Assembly: GCF_003333305.1 (NCBI RefSeq)
Contig: NZ_QOLD01000073.1
Coordinates: forward strand, 84,746-148,745
From: Candidatus Colwellia aromaticivorans
GTDB lineage: Bacteria > Pseudomonadota > Gammaproteobacteria > Enterobacterales > Alteromonadaceae
Reading direction: 5' to 3'
DNA length: 64,000 nucleotides
Numbering within the stretch: the stretch's first letter is position 1; each line of letters starts with the position of its first letter. Below, piece by piece: positions 8,966 through 18,065 of the stretch. Under the pieces are notes generated by a model that saw only the letters and a program-made list of their open reading frames with translations, did not search any database and was not told the origin of the DNA. The position numbers were made by a program, and so were the translations under genes.

Positions 8966-10093
8966 TTACTCTGGAATAAGCCTTTTTATCCCCACCCCAT
9001 CGATACCGACATAAATATAACCGTCTTTCCCTTGCAGTAAACTTCGTGTACGACCAATATCTTCAAAAACTTTTTCTTGGCTCAGAACCTGCTCGCCTTC
9101 AATGGTTAATAACACTAAATGGTCAAACTTCATTGAGCCTACTAAAAACTTTCCTTGCAATAATGGGTATTTATCGCTTGAAACATAAATCATGCCTGAT
9201 GGTGCTATTGAAGGTGTCCAATAAAGAACTGGTTGTGCCATTTTGCTATCTTCAGTTTTATCGGTAAATTTTGTGCCATTGTAATTAATGCCGTAACTGA
9301 TTTCTGGCCAGCCATAATTGATAGCTTTTTTAATAATATTTACTTCGTCACCACCGCGAGGCCCATGTTCATGTGACCAAATATTTTTGGTACGGGGATC
9401 AATACTTATTCCTTGTGGGTTACGATGACCATAAGAAAATATAGCAGATTTAAAACCATCCTGATCTGAAAATGGATTATCTGAAGGAACTTTTCCATCA
9501 TCATGTAATCGGTATATTTTCCCGCCATCTTTACTAAGATCCTGAGGGTTTACATTACGTTGGCCTCTATCACCTATGGAGAAGAAGATAAAACCTTTAT
9601 CGTCAAATACAATGCGACCACCATAGTGTTGCCCCTTCTTTGAATTAGGTTGAGCCTTATATAATAATTTTTGATCAGTTAATGATAAGTTTGAAATATT
9701 TAGAGTGGCTCGCATTAATGCCGTATTGCTGCCTGAGCTTTTGCCGTCTTTACTGGCATAAGTAAAATAGATCCATTGATTCTTCAAAAAGTCTGGATGA
9801 AGTTTTAGGTCAAGTAACCCCCCTTGACCATTACTATGAATCAGGGGTAGCCCGGTGATGCGTTTAGACAACAAGCGACCATTTTTGATCACCCGTAATT
9901 CTCCCTTTCGTTCGCTGATCAGGATTTCGTCGCTAGGCAGCTGTACCATAGCCCAAGGAATTGATATTCCGTCAGCAACCAATGATATTGAAATGTTCTT
10001 ATCAAGGCCATTGGTTTGCATAATGAGGCTATCGTATGCGTTACAGCAAGTGCTGATCACAAGCGCTAAGAGTATTGTTATATATACTTTCAT
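8966..10093 (-). CDS. PQQ-dependent sugar dehydrogenase family protein (soluble aldose/sorbosone dehydrogenase type)
   Basis: A 375-aa periplasmic six-bladed beta-propeller of the GSDH family that includes soluble glucose dehydrogenase and E. coli YliI. Residues 1 to about 19 form a signal peptide ending near CNA. Typical segments are IPWAMVQLPSDEILISERKGEL, GQGGLLDLKLHPDF and YGHRNPQGISIDP. WSHEHGPRGGDEVN carries the conserved His of the PQQ pocket. The true electron acceptor and sugar are not predictable. It is divergent from the nitrilase-fold gene at 10204, with about 110 bases between. Confidence 0.9.
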   Translation of the reverse strand: MKVYITILLALVISTCCNAYDSLIMQTNGLDKNISISLVADGISIPWAMVQLPSDEILISERKGELRVIKNGRLLSKRITGLPLIHSNGQGGLLDLKLHPDFLKNQWIYFTYASKDGKSSGSNTALMRATLNISNLSLTDQKLLYKAQPNSKKGQHYGGRIVFDDKGFIFFSIGDRGQRNVNPQDLSKDGGKIYRLHDDGKVPSDNPFSDQDGFKSAIFSYGHRNPQGISIDPRTKNIWSHEHGPRGGDEVNIIKKAINYGWPEISYGINYNGTKFTDKTEDSKMAQPVLYWTPSIAPSGMIYVSSDKYPLLQGKFLVGSMKFDHLVLLTIEGEQVLSQEKVFEDIGRTRSLLQGKDGYIYVGIDGVGIKRLIPE

Positions 10094-10203
10094 TGCTTTA
10101 TCTTTTGGCTAGTAATAATTCAGTGTCATAAATAAAGTGGTTGTAGTCAATGTTAAGTCCCCATAAAATTGTATCAATTATTAGTTACATGGAAAAATAA
10201 ATA

Positions 10204-12021
10204 ATGCGAGTAGCCGTTTCTCAGTTTGCCTCCTCCATAAATACTCAAGAAAACTTAGCAACCTGTATTCGTATGATAAATGAGGCGGCAGTGTGTGAGC
10301 CATCACTAATCGTTCTTCCTGAGTTTTGTAATACCCTGTTTTGTCATGCTCAACCTGGGTACGTCGATCATAATCAGGCCTGGAATGAAGCCTTACCCGC
10401 TAATGGTACTTTTTTACAACGTATAGCACAGCAAGCGAAACAACATGACTGTTACATTGTGCTCAATGTTACTTTACGACGAGACCTTTTACGCGATCAT
10501 CAAGATGGCACGATCCAATCAAATATTAGTGTCACTTCATGTTTATTTTCCCCAAGTGGAGATCTCATTCACCAAGCAGATAAACAAACATTGACGGGGT
10601 ATGAAAATAATTTTTTTACTAGTGCTAAACAAGTGTCTGAGGTGATAACAACACCTTTTGGAAAATTAGGACTGTTGACTGGTAGCGATAGTATGACCTT
10701 TGAAGCATCACGCGGATTAGCTTTACATGGCGCGCAATTGTTGTGTCATTCAATAAATTCATTCGTCTTAGATCAAAGTAATTTACATGGACCTGCTCGA
10801 GCGTGCGAAAATAAAGTGTTTTTAGCATCGGCAAATAAGGTTGGTTCACTAGTACCTCCAGTAAAAATACAAGAAGCACTAGAGGAACAACCACAAGAAA
10901 AAAGTGTCATTTATTCAGCGGAAGATTTGATCCCGAATGAAGTTCTTGTAGGCTCAGGTCAAAGCCAAATAGTTTCTCCAAATGGTAAGGTGCTAGCAAA
11001 GATAACGATCAATGAAGAAGGTTTTATTTTCGCTGATATTGACTTGGCAGAATGCAGCATCAACAATAAAAAACTCCGCCCAGATGGTACTGACCTGATC
11101 AAGCAGCGGCGACCTGAACTTTATCAAGGGCTAGCAGCATCGATAAATCAGCCATTGCACTTGAAAAAAGTACCTCAGCATGAAGATGCACATATTCAGA
11201 AAAATAAAGTCCCTGTAACTGCCAATGTCGCCATATTTGCAACATACAAGTCTAACGAGCAAGCCATTGAAGATGTTTGTCATTACATTGAAAATAACCT
11301 CAGTGATATTATTCAATTACCTGAGTTATTCTTTATCGCAGATAAAACAATCCTGAATAACGCGGAACAAATAGCTGCAGCAGCATGCCTGAGCCAGCAG
11401 CTAATTAATCAAGTTAGCCCAGTGTTGAGACCTTTTCAGTACGTGTGCACGAGTTTAGTGATTGAAGGAAAGCATCAGGCAGTGCTAATAAGTGAACATG
11501 GTGTATTCGCAGTACAACAGCAATTACATTTTTGTCAACGATATCAGTGGACCGCACTAGGTAATGAGGTAAACATTATAGAATTGCCCTTAGAGCAAGG
11601 GAATATTAACGTTGCTATGCTAACAGCCGATGATGCTAACATACCTGAAATAGTCAACGTTGCGGCCTTAAATGACATCCACGTATTACTGGTACCCTTT
11701 GAGATTCAAGAGCCATGCGAGGTTGAATATAGTTTATTATCTCGCGCTACTGAAAATAGAATTTGTATTGTTGCCGCAAGTCGTGAGAAAAGCTTTGTCA
11801 ATGATTTACCTATTGATAAAGATATGAAGACAAAGAATAAAAACAAAATAAAGTCTCAGAAATCTACAGGATTAATTATTAATTTAACCACCGATTGCAC
11901 CTTATTATCTCAGTTGAAATCAAATAAGTTTACTGGCTATATCAATCCACCTCTGGTCAAGCACCAACATGGTAAAATAACCAAAGCCGTGATTCATCCT
12001 ATCGCAGCTTGCAAGAAATAG
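10204..12021 (+). CDS. Double nitrilase-fold protein, both halves lacking the catalytic cysteine
   Basis: A 605-aa protein made of two carbon-nitrogen-hydrolase folds. The first half (about 1-300) keeps the LPEF glutamate and a DKQTL lysine region. Where the family has a G-L-L-I-C-Y-D nucleophile elbow it reads GLLTGSDSMTFE, so Cys is replaced by Gly. The second half (about 335-560) keeps LPELF but reads AMLTADDANIPE at the elbow, again without Cys. It therefore resembles a nitrilase pseudoenzyme, perhaps structural or binding. Total length is about twice a single nitrilase. It is monocistronic, and a collapsed pseudogene lies convergently 2 bases downstream. Confidence 0.75.
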   Translation: MRVAVSQFASSINTQENLATCIRMINEAAVCEPSLIVLPEFCNTLFCHAQPGYVDHNQAWNEALPANGTFLQRIAQQAKQHDCYIVLNVTLRRDLLRDHQDGTIQSNISVTSCLFSPSGDLIHQADKQTLTGYENNFFTSAKQVSEVITTPFGKLGLLTGSDSMTFEASRGLALHGAQLLCHSINSFVLDQSNLHGPARACENKVFLASANKVGSLVPPVKIQEALEEQPQEKSVIYSAEDLIPNEVLVGSGQSQIVSPNGKVLAKITINEEGFIFADIDLAECSINNKKLRPDGTDLIKQRRPELYQGLAASINQPLHLKKVPQHEDAHIQKNKVPVTANVAIFATYKSNEQAIEDVCHYIENNLSDIIQLPELFFIADKTILNNAEQIAAAACLSQQLINQVSPVLRPFQYVCTSLVIEGKHQAVLISEHGVFAVQQQLHFCQRYQWTALGNEVNIIELPLEQGNINVAMLTADDANIPEIVNVAALNDIHVLLVPFEIQEPCEVEYSLLSRATENRICIVAASREKSFVNDLPIDKDMKTKNKNKIKSQKSTGLIINLTTDCTLLSQLKSNKFTGYINPPLVKHQHGKITKAVIHPIAACKK

Positions 12022-12023
12022 GG

Positions 12024-12384
12024 TTAAAAATATTTAGACCATGCAAAAGTGAGTGAGTTAGAATCAACTCCAATTGATGAATTTGATTTCTGGTAAATAT
12101 ATACAAACTTTATTGATTGCGATCGACTAATAGGCATACCAAATGAAAGTGCCGATAATAACGTATGCTTTTTGTCATTCTTACTCACACTTTCAATTTT
12201 TGATCCCCCACCAATGCCATAACCAATGCCAATCACTTGCATATCAAGAGGTACAGGAGTCCATCGACATGGTTCTAAATCTTGTGTCGAAACGTTCAAG
12301 CAACAAGGTAAACTTTGTAAAAGGAAGAAAATAATTACAAATCTAACAAATAGTGAAGCTATGCTTAACTGTTTTCTTAAACAT
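12024..12384 (-). pseudogene. Collapsed outer-membrane protein gene (phenol meta-pathway 'MetA'-like) with internal deletion
   Basis: The minus-strand frame encodes a signal-peptide-like hydrophobic stretch, then DLEPCRWTPVPLDMQVIGIGYG. That stretch resembles the mature N-terminus of Phenol_MetA_deg-type outer-membrane proteins. Only about 25 residues later comes SFGMPISRSQSIKFVYIYQ ending FAWSKYF, which resembles the family's last two strands. Roughly 150-200 middle residues are missing. The only nearby ATG (12384) is out of frame with the hydrophobic segment, so a frameshift is also likely. The family call comes from memory of such proteins and should be searched. Confidence 0.55.
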
Positions 12385-12453
12385 TTTCCGTTCGTTTAAA
12401 TTAAAAAATTAAACAACTACGACCTATGTTGTGGCATCACTGGCATCATAATA

Positions 12454-12475
12454 AAAGCAGTCTGACTGCCTTTTT
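12454..12475. terminator. Possible small terminator hairpin
   Basis: AAAAGCAG and CTGCCTTTTT face each other across TCTGA, flanked by A and T runs, in the 280-base gap before the radical SAM gene. The stem is only 4-5 pairs. No gene clearly ends here apart from the pseudogene region, so the call is weak. Confidence 0.3.
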
Positions 12476-12666
12476 CATAAAAAATGATATGATTTTATTT
12501 CACTAATAGCCGCTATGTAGGAAGAATTTAAAACGAGAACTTAGGTGTGAATAATTTGAGAGAGGTTTACAATACCATTGTTTTTATCTAACTATCTTAT
12601 AAAGCTTTATAATCACAAATAAAGTATAAATTTCGGCAGTAACCTCAAAATTAATAAGAGCTTAAT

Positions 12667-13569
12667 ATGTACCCTCTAAAGTATACAGAACCCGTTTTTC
12701 GCCCTCCTAGTGAATGGAAAAGTCTAATATTGCAAGTAACCAATGGTTGCTCATGGAATCGCTGTTCTTTTTGCGAAATGTATTCAGATAAAAATAAAAA
12801 ATTTAAACCTAAAAAAGTAGATTTGATTGAGAAAGAAATTATTTCAATAGCGCAATCAGGCTTGCCCGTTGGTCGAGTTTTCCTCGCTGATGGTGATGCT
12901 ATGATGTTGCCATTTAAGCGATTAAAAGAAATATTACTGTTAATCAAACAGTACTTACCTCAAGTCACCCGGGTTTCTAGCTATTGTTTACCGAGAAATT
13001 TAACAAATAAAACTGTTGAACAACTATCTGAACTGCAAGACTTAGGGTTAAAGCTCATGTATGTTGGCTGTGAAAGTGGAGATGATGAAGTACTTGAATT
13101 AATTGACAAAGGTGAAACATACAATAGTTCATTAATTGCCCTAAATAAAATAAAACAGTCAGGAATGAAAAGTTCAGTAATGATATTAAATGGCTTAGGT
13201 GGGCCTGAATTATCAAAACAGCACGCAATTAATTCTGCACGGTTAATGAATGAAGCCCAACCTGACTACTTATCAACATTAGTCGTTAGTTTTCCTCAAG
13301 GTGAAGAGCGCTTTGCTAAACCCTTCACAGATCGTCAATATCAACCATTTCGTCTTTTAACTCAATTAGAATTATTTAATGAAATGAAGTTATTATTATC
13401 AAAACTTGAATTAGAAAAAACAGTTTTTAGATCTGATCACGCTTCAAATTATTTAGTATTGAAGGGAGTTTTAGGTAAAGATAAAGAAAAGCTAGTGAAT
13501 ACGGTTCAAATGGCATTAGACCAATCAGGAAGCATTCCTATTAGGCAAGAGTGGGAAAGAGGATTATAG
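12667..13569 (+). CDS. Radical SAM protein, Elp3/MiaB-like barrel, substrate unknown
   Basis: A 300-aa radical S-adenosylmethionine enzyme. The cluster-binding cysteines are in TNGCSWNRCSFCEMY (CX4CX2C, residues about 28-36). These would hold a [4Fe-4S] cluster that cleaves SAM. FLADGDAMMLP and YVGCESGDDEVLELIDKG match the SAM-binding beta strands of the Elp3-type subgroup. No second Fe-S motif, B12 or TRAM domain is present. The substrate cannot be inferred. It is a single gene, convergent with plsB across a hairpin. Confidence 0.88.
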   Translation: MYPLKYTEPVFRPPSEWKSLILQVTNGCSWNRCSFCEMYSDKNKKFKPKKVDLIEKEIISIAQSGLPVGRVFLADGDAMMLPFKRLKEILLLIKQYLPQVTRVSSYCLPRNLTNKTVEQLSELQDLGLKLMYVGCESGDDEVLELIDKGETYNSSLIALNKIKQSGMKSSVMILNGLGGPELSKQHAINSARLMNEAQPDYLSTLVVSFPQGEERFAKPFTDRQYQPFRLLTQLELFNEMKLLLSKLELEKTVFRSDHASNYLVLKGVLGKDKEKLVNTVQMALDQSGSIPIRQEWERGL

Positions 13570-13621
13570 ATGAATAATTGCTGTAACGACGCATAATAAT
13601 TAAGACAAACTAACCTAATCA

Positions 13622-13656
13622 CCTGACAATTATCTAATTTCAGAAATATTGTCAGG
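13622..13656. terminator. Hairpin between convergent radical SAM gene and plsB
   Basis: CCTGACAAT (13622-13630) pairs exactly with ATTGTCAGG (13648-13656). It sits between two convergent genes, where a shared terminator is expected, but lacks a strong T run. Confidence 0.5.
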
Positions 13657-13686
13657 TTCTCATTGAGCGACTATAGAAAGTAAAAT

Positions 13687-16131
13687 TTATGAACGGGCAA
13701 TACTTTGTAATACTTCAATTGCAACTAGGTTGGTTACTGACATTTTAAGTTGTTTCATCGTTTCAGTCGTTACGAGCAAACCGTCTTCATTAAGCGCGAT
13801 ATAATTTTGTTCTCGCAGAGTGTTAATTAAGGTAGCTTGCGCTTTTTTGTCAATAAACTCAGGTGCGGTTATATTATTTAATACTGCTAATCGCTTGGCT
13901 ATAGCAACAACTTTTTGCTCTAAATCTCTTCTAGTAAGAGGCTCTAATCGCGTTATTAATGAAGTTATAATAGCAAGCCTTTGTAAGCTTTCATCCATAC
14001 ATTCAGCCATATGGTGGGTGTAGCTTAGTTGCTCAGTATCATCCGTTAATGACCAGAACTCCGCTTTACTGTGTTTAGCAATACCTGCTTTTTCTAAAAA
14101 GACTAAAACCTGTTCAACTTGATTAGCCATTTGCTCCGGTGTTTGCCACAAAAACAAGTCATCTTTTAAAGTAGCTAGTATGTTTACAGTTTGTTCTGTT
14201 AGCTGTTTTTGAGCTATTTTAGTATTGTTAGTTAATAACTTACACACTAACGAGATTAAACCGTAGGTGTGTAAAATATTATTTCGATAGTAGCGCATCT
14301 CTAGGCTAGCAGAGTCATTTAGTGAAATGATAGTACCAAAGCTATCTGTGGATATTGTTACTTTATTAAGTGAAATAACATGGGTTAATAATTCACTACC
14401 AGTTTCTTGCGGTATCGTTAATTGGTCACTAAAAGGTGCATGTCGTTGAATATTTAGTGCAAAATCTAGTTGTTTTTCTAAATCAGCTTTAGCAAGGGCT
14501 TTGTTTTCGCAGGCATGTAAAATAAGCGCAACTAATGCTACGCCGTTTAAAGCCGCACATTGATTGATACCTGTCATTAATTGATTTGCCATACCGTTAA
14601 CCGTTGGCGTTAGCCAGTTAGGCTTTTGTGGGTTGATAGGATCAATCGCCGCTTTCCAATCGGGCACTTGTTTATTTAAATATTCATTAATATTGATAGG
14701 TTCACCAAAATTAACATAACCATTGCCATAATTACGTAAGTTTTTAATGGCTTTAAGTACACCAAACATAGATTCTTTTTTCTTTTCACTACCACTAAGC
14801 TCTTTGTGATAAGTGCCAACTTCCATAACATGTTCGTAACCTAAATACACAGGTACTAGGGTTAATGGGCGGTCAATACCACGAAGTAAACTTTGAATAG
14901 TCATGGATATCATGCCAGTTTTAGGATTTAATAATCGACCTGTACGGCTACGGCCACCTTCGGTGTAATATTTTACTGAATAGCCTCGTTCAAACAACAA
15001 ACCTAAATATTCACGGAAAATGGTTGAATATAAACGATTACCAGCAAAACTACGGCGAATGAAAAAAGCCCCGCCTTTCCTAAATATTGGCCCCGCAGGC
15101 CAAAAGTTTAAGTTAATGCCAGCGGCAATACGCGGCATAACTAAACCTTCTTGCAAAATGACGTAGGAAAGCAATAAATAATCCATATGGCTTCGATGGC
15201 ACGGTACATAAATAATTTCGTGTCCGTCTTGAGCTAGTTCTCGTAATACTTGAGAGTTATTCACTTTGATGTCGCTATACAAACGGCCCCACAGCCAGCG
15301 TAAAATACGTTCACCCAAGCGCACTAATGAAACGCTGTAATCACCAGCTATTTCTTCCATCATGGTTTGTGCTTGTTTTTTTACTTGCTCAGTACTGAGG
15401 TTTTTACTTTTAGCTTCGTCTTTGATAATGCGCATCACTGCAGGATTAGCAAATAAAGCGGTGAACATTTGCTGGCGATGAATAAGACGCGGCCCTTTTG
15501 CTGCAATGTTTTGTCGGTGAAAATGAAAACGAGCAACACGGAGTAATTTATGTGCCGTGGCTTCATCGTTACCGTGATTGTCAGACATATCTCTTAACGA
15601 GAGTGCTTCGCTGTATCGTACTAAGTTATCGCGACCGAGAAAAAGTACAATGAAAATTTTCCGAAGCCAAGTAGGAGAAGCTTGCTCCGCTAGTAGTGAA
15701 GAAACATTGGCATTGTTTTTTTCTTGGGTTGGTACTCTACCCCAAATAAGGTTCACGGGTATTAATTGCGCATCAAGCTCTTTATTAATATCGTGTTGAT
15801 TAAGAATATCTAGACCTTGATGTAATGCGGTAGTTTGTTTTGTTTTAAACAATGAAAGCACTGATTTAGGTTTTTCTAAACATAAAGTGCGGTCAAAAAG
15901 TTTGCCATTTATTTTAATTTTGCTTAACGGGTCAGGCAATTTTTGTTTTTTACAGGCTGCTTGAAGTGTTAATAAGTCACTGGCTGATTGGTGACTTACT
16001 ACGTAAAAAATAGGGCGCGTTTGAGTTTCTACAGATGCTTGGGCATCTTGCACTATTTTACTACGAACCAATAAACGTAAAGGGAGTTTTAATAATAAAT
16101 AAAAGAAAGAACGCAATATAGACATCATCAT
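13687..16131 (-). CDS. plsB: Glycerol-3-phosphate 1-O-acyltransferase PlsB
   Basis: PlsB acylates sn-glycerol-3-phosphate at position 1, the first step of phospholipid synthesis, at the inner membrane. The 814-aa length matches E. coli PlsB (807 aa). Acyltransferase motif I is HRSHMD at residues 312-317. FIRRSF, the glycerol-phosphate-binding YYTEGGRSRTGRLL and LVPVYLGYEHV follow in the right order. The start is uncertain among three consecutive Met codons. The diguanylate cyclase gene lies about 130 bases upstream on the same strand, with an element fragment between. Confidence 0.97.
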   Translation of the reverse strand: MMMSILRSFFYLLLKLPLRLLVRSKIVQDAQASVETQTRPIFYVVSHQSASDLLTLQAACKKQKLPDPLSKIKINGKLFDRTLCLEKPKSVLSLFKTKQTTALHQGLDILNQHDINKELDAQLIPVNLIWGRVPTQEKNNANVSSLLAEQASPTWLRKIFIVLFLGRDNLVRYSEALSLRDMSDNHGNDEATAHKLLRVARFHFHRQNIAAKGPRLIHRQQMFTALFANPAVMRIIKDEAKSKNLSTEQVKKQAQTMMEEIAGDYSVSLVRLGERILRWLWGRLYSDIKVNNSQVLRELAQDGHEIIYVPCHRSHMDYLLLSYVILQEGLVMPRIAAGINLNFWPAGPIFRKGGAFFIRRSFAGNRLYSTIFREYLGLLFERGYSVKYYTEGGRSRTGRLLNPKTGMISMTIQSLLRGIDRPLTLVPVYLGYEHVMEVGTYHKELSGSEKKKESMFGVLKAIKNLRNYGNGYVNFGEPININEYLNKQVPDWKAAIDPINPQKPNWLTPTVNGMANQLMTGINQCAALNGVALVALILHACENKALAKADLEKQLDFALNIQRHAPFSDQLTIPQETGSELLTHVISLNKVTISTDSFGTIISLNDSASLEMRYYRNNILHTYGLISLVCKLLTNNTKIAQKQLTEQTVNILATLKDDLFLWQTPEQMANQVEQVLVFLEKAGIAKHSKAEFWSLTDDTEQLSYTHHMAECMDESLQRLAIITSLITRLEPLTRRDLEQKVVAIAKRLAVLNNITAPEFIDKKAQATLINTLREQNYIALNEDGLLVTTETMKQLKMSVTNLVAIEVLQSIARS

Positions 16132-16180
16132 CGCTAAAGTTAATTGTTGGTCAGATAAAAGAAGGAGTTTAACATTTATT

Positions 16181-16253
16181 TATAGCCAAACCACTTCAAG
16201 ATACGAGTTTCAGGACGCCTAAGTAAACCATGGTGAACTATGAACAAGGCGCA
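16181..16253. repeat. Truncated copy of a TATACCC-family element end
   Basis: Reading TATAGCCAAACCACTTCAAG, then GTTTCAGG and a CAAGGCGCA block about 50 bases on, this stretch lines up with the left 70 bases of the 60.6-kb element (CTTCAAG, GTTTCAGG, CAAGGCGCA in the same order and spacing). It breaks off 8 bases before the stop codon of the GGDEF gene. No right end is present. Confidence 0.5.
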
Positions 16254-16260
16254 CTTTTCA

Positions 16261-17262
16261 CTAGGCACAAATACATTGATTGCGTCCAGAATTTTTAGCT
16301 TGATACAGTGCCTTATCTGCTTGTTCAAATAAGGTAGTCCACTCTGAAATGTTATCGTTTTGAGCAATACCGATAGAAACCGAAATTGGTGGTAAATAAG
16401 TATTGGTGTCTTTTTGTTTTAACTTCATTATAGATATAGATATACGGATTTTTTCAGCGATGATTTTTGCCTCAGCAATAGCCGTGTTAGCCATTACGAC
16501 CACAAACTCTTCACCGCCAAAGCGTACGGCAAGATCTTGCTCACCAATATTGTTTTGAATTGTTTTGGCTATACGCTGAATAACTTTGTCACCAATAAAA
16601 TGGCCAAAGGTGTCATTAACCTTCTTAAAATGATCAATATCAATGGCTAATGAGGTATGAGTATCAGCGAGATCTAAATTTTGTAATTTTTCATCACAAC
16701 CACGACGATTTAGCAAACCTGTTAATGAATCAACTAAGGCTTCTTGTCTTGAAGAAGAAAGTTTGTCTTTTAGTTGATTAATCTCTTGTTGTGTCGCAGT
16801 TAACTTTTGAGACAGTTCTTCATGTTGGGCTTTGGTGTTGTTTATCGTGTTAAAAAGATAACTAACAATATTGTCCATAGAGCTATTATTTTTTGACTTA
16901 GTTAAAATTTTATCTAACTTTTGTAAATTATTTACCGCTTTATCTTCGTTACTCACTTGTTTACTGATTTGTTCTAGCGTTTTACTTAACGTTTCTTCAA
17001 AAGGAGCTAATACAGTATTTTCTACTTGTTGAGTAAGGGATACATAGCGTTTGAATAAATCAGCCATAAAATCTGCGGTAATTAATTGTCCCTGTTGCAG
17101 CTTTTTATCTATAGCGGCCGATAACATTTCATTTTCATTGCTAATATAAAGATATATTACTGAATAATTTACGGGTGTTGGGGCAATTAAATGACTAGAG
17201 AGAAAGTCATGGGTATGCTCACTGAATTTAGAAGTTACTTGATAGTCATCTTCAAAAGACAT
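16261..17262 (-). CDS. Diguanylate cyclase, cytoplasmic, with helical N-terminal domain
   Basis: A 333-aa protein that would make cyclic di-GMP from two GTP. The C-terminal GGDEF domain (about 170-333) carries DSLTGLLNRRG and an intact GGEEF signature at residues 249-253. The RxxD product-inhibition site five residues upstream is absent (GEQD instead). Residues 1-170 are helical with coiled-coil character (about 75-170) and no membrane segment, so the input signal is unknown. It is transcribed towards plsB. Confidence 0.9.
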   Translation of the reverse strand: MSFEDDYQVTSKFSEHTHDFLSSHLIAPTPVNYSVIYLYISNENEMLSAAIDKKLQQGQLITADFMADLFKRYVSLTQQVENTVLAPFEETLSKTLEQISKQVSNEDKAVNNLQKLDKILTKSKNNSSMDNIVSYLFNTINNTKAQHEELSQKLTATQQEINQLKDKLSSSRQEALVDSLTGLLNRRGCDEKLQNLDLADTHTSLAIDIDHFKKVNDTFGHFIGDKVIQRIAKTIQNNIGEQDLAVRFGGEEFVVVMANTAIAEAKIIAEKIRISISIMKLKQKDTNTYLPPISVSIGIAQNDNISEWTTLFEQADKALYQAKNSGRNQCICA

Positions 17263-17424
17263 ATTTTATTCCTATACTCTTGATTTATTATTATAATGTC
17301 AGCTAACTACTTTAACTTCATCATTTGTGAGTGACAAGAGTAAAAGCAATAATAATGTTACTTTATTAGACAAAAGTCTGGTGAAGCCTAGATAAATAAC
17401 GTAAATCAGGCTAAGGAAGTTGTT

Positions 17425-17907
17425 TTGTTACAAAAAATCGCCATTTTTGTTGATGTACAAAATATTTATTACACCACGCGAGATGCCTATCATCGTCAAT
17501 TTAATTATCGTTTATTGTGGCAAGAGTTGCTTGCTAAGGGCGATATAGTGCAGGCGACTGCTTATGCCATTGCGCGCAGTGATAATCAACAACATAAATT
17601 TCAAAAAGCGCTAAAACATATTGGTTTTGAGGTGAAACTAAAACCTTTTATCCAGCGCAGTGATGGTTCAGCCAAAGGTGACTGGGATGTTGGCATTACC
17701 ATTGATATTATGACTGCGGCTGCGACGCAAGATATTGACACCATAGTACTGCTTTCTGGCGATGGCGATTTTGATATGCTGCTCCGTCATATTAAATCCG
17801 AATATAATGTGAATACGATTGTTTATGGTGTACCAAAATTAACAGCAAATTCACTGATTAATGCCACAGATGAGTATTATAAAATTGAGCAAAACTTATT
17901 GCTGTAA
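17425..17907 (+). CDS. NYN-domain protein (LabA/DUF88, PIN-like nuclease fold)
   Basis: A 160-aa single-domain protein of the NYN family, a PIN-like fold related to Nedd4-BP1 and YacP ribonucleases. Acidic active-site residues are visible in IFVDVQNIY (first Asp), KGDWDVGITID, and LLSGDGDFDMLL. The start is TTG at 17425, supported by AAGGAAG at 17413-17419, 5 bases upstream. No in-frame ATG gives a better N-terminus. RNA cleavage or RNA binding is the family expectation, but the target is unknown. Confidence 0.82.
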   Translation: MLQKIAIFVDVQNIYYTTRDAYHRQFNYRLLWQELLAKGDIVQATAYAIARSDNQQHKFQKALKHIGFEVKLKPFIQRSDGSAKGDWDVGITIDIMTAAATQDIDTIVLLSGDGDFDMLLRHIKSEYNVNTIVYGVPKLTANSLINATDEYYKIEQNLLL

Positions 17908-18065
17908 CTATTACCTTTGTTGGAATTAAGGTATTAAATCAATTTTATTTTTTATAAGATAAGCTAAACGATGTAACGACATAATAATAAACAGTAAATA
18001 ATTCGAATAAGTACTTACATTTATTCACTTAAATAGTGAAGATAAAATGTTTAAAGGAGCTAACT

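Noticed and set aside
12143..12334. 63-codon plus-strand frame over the collapsed outer-membrane gene
   Set aside because: It is antisense to a frame with recognisable signal peptide and barrel segments and has no product features.
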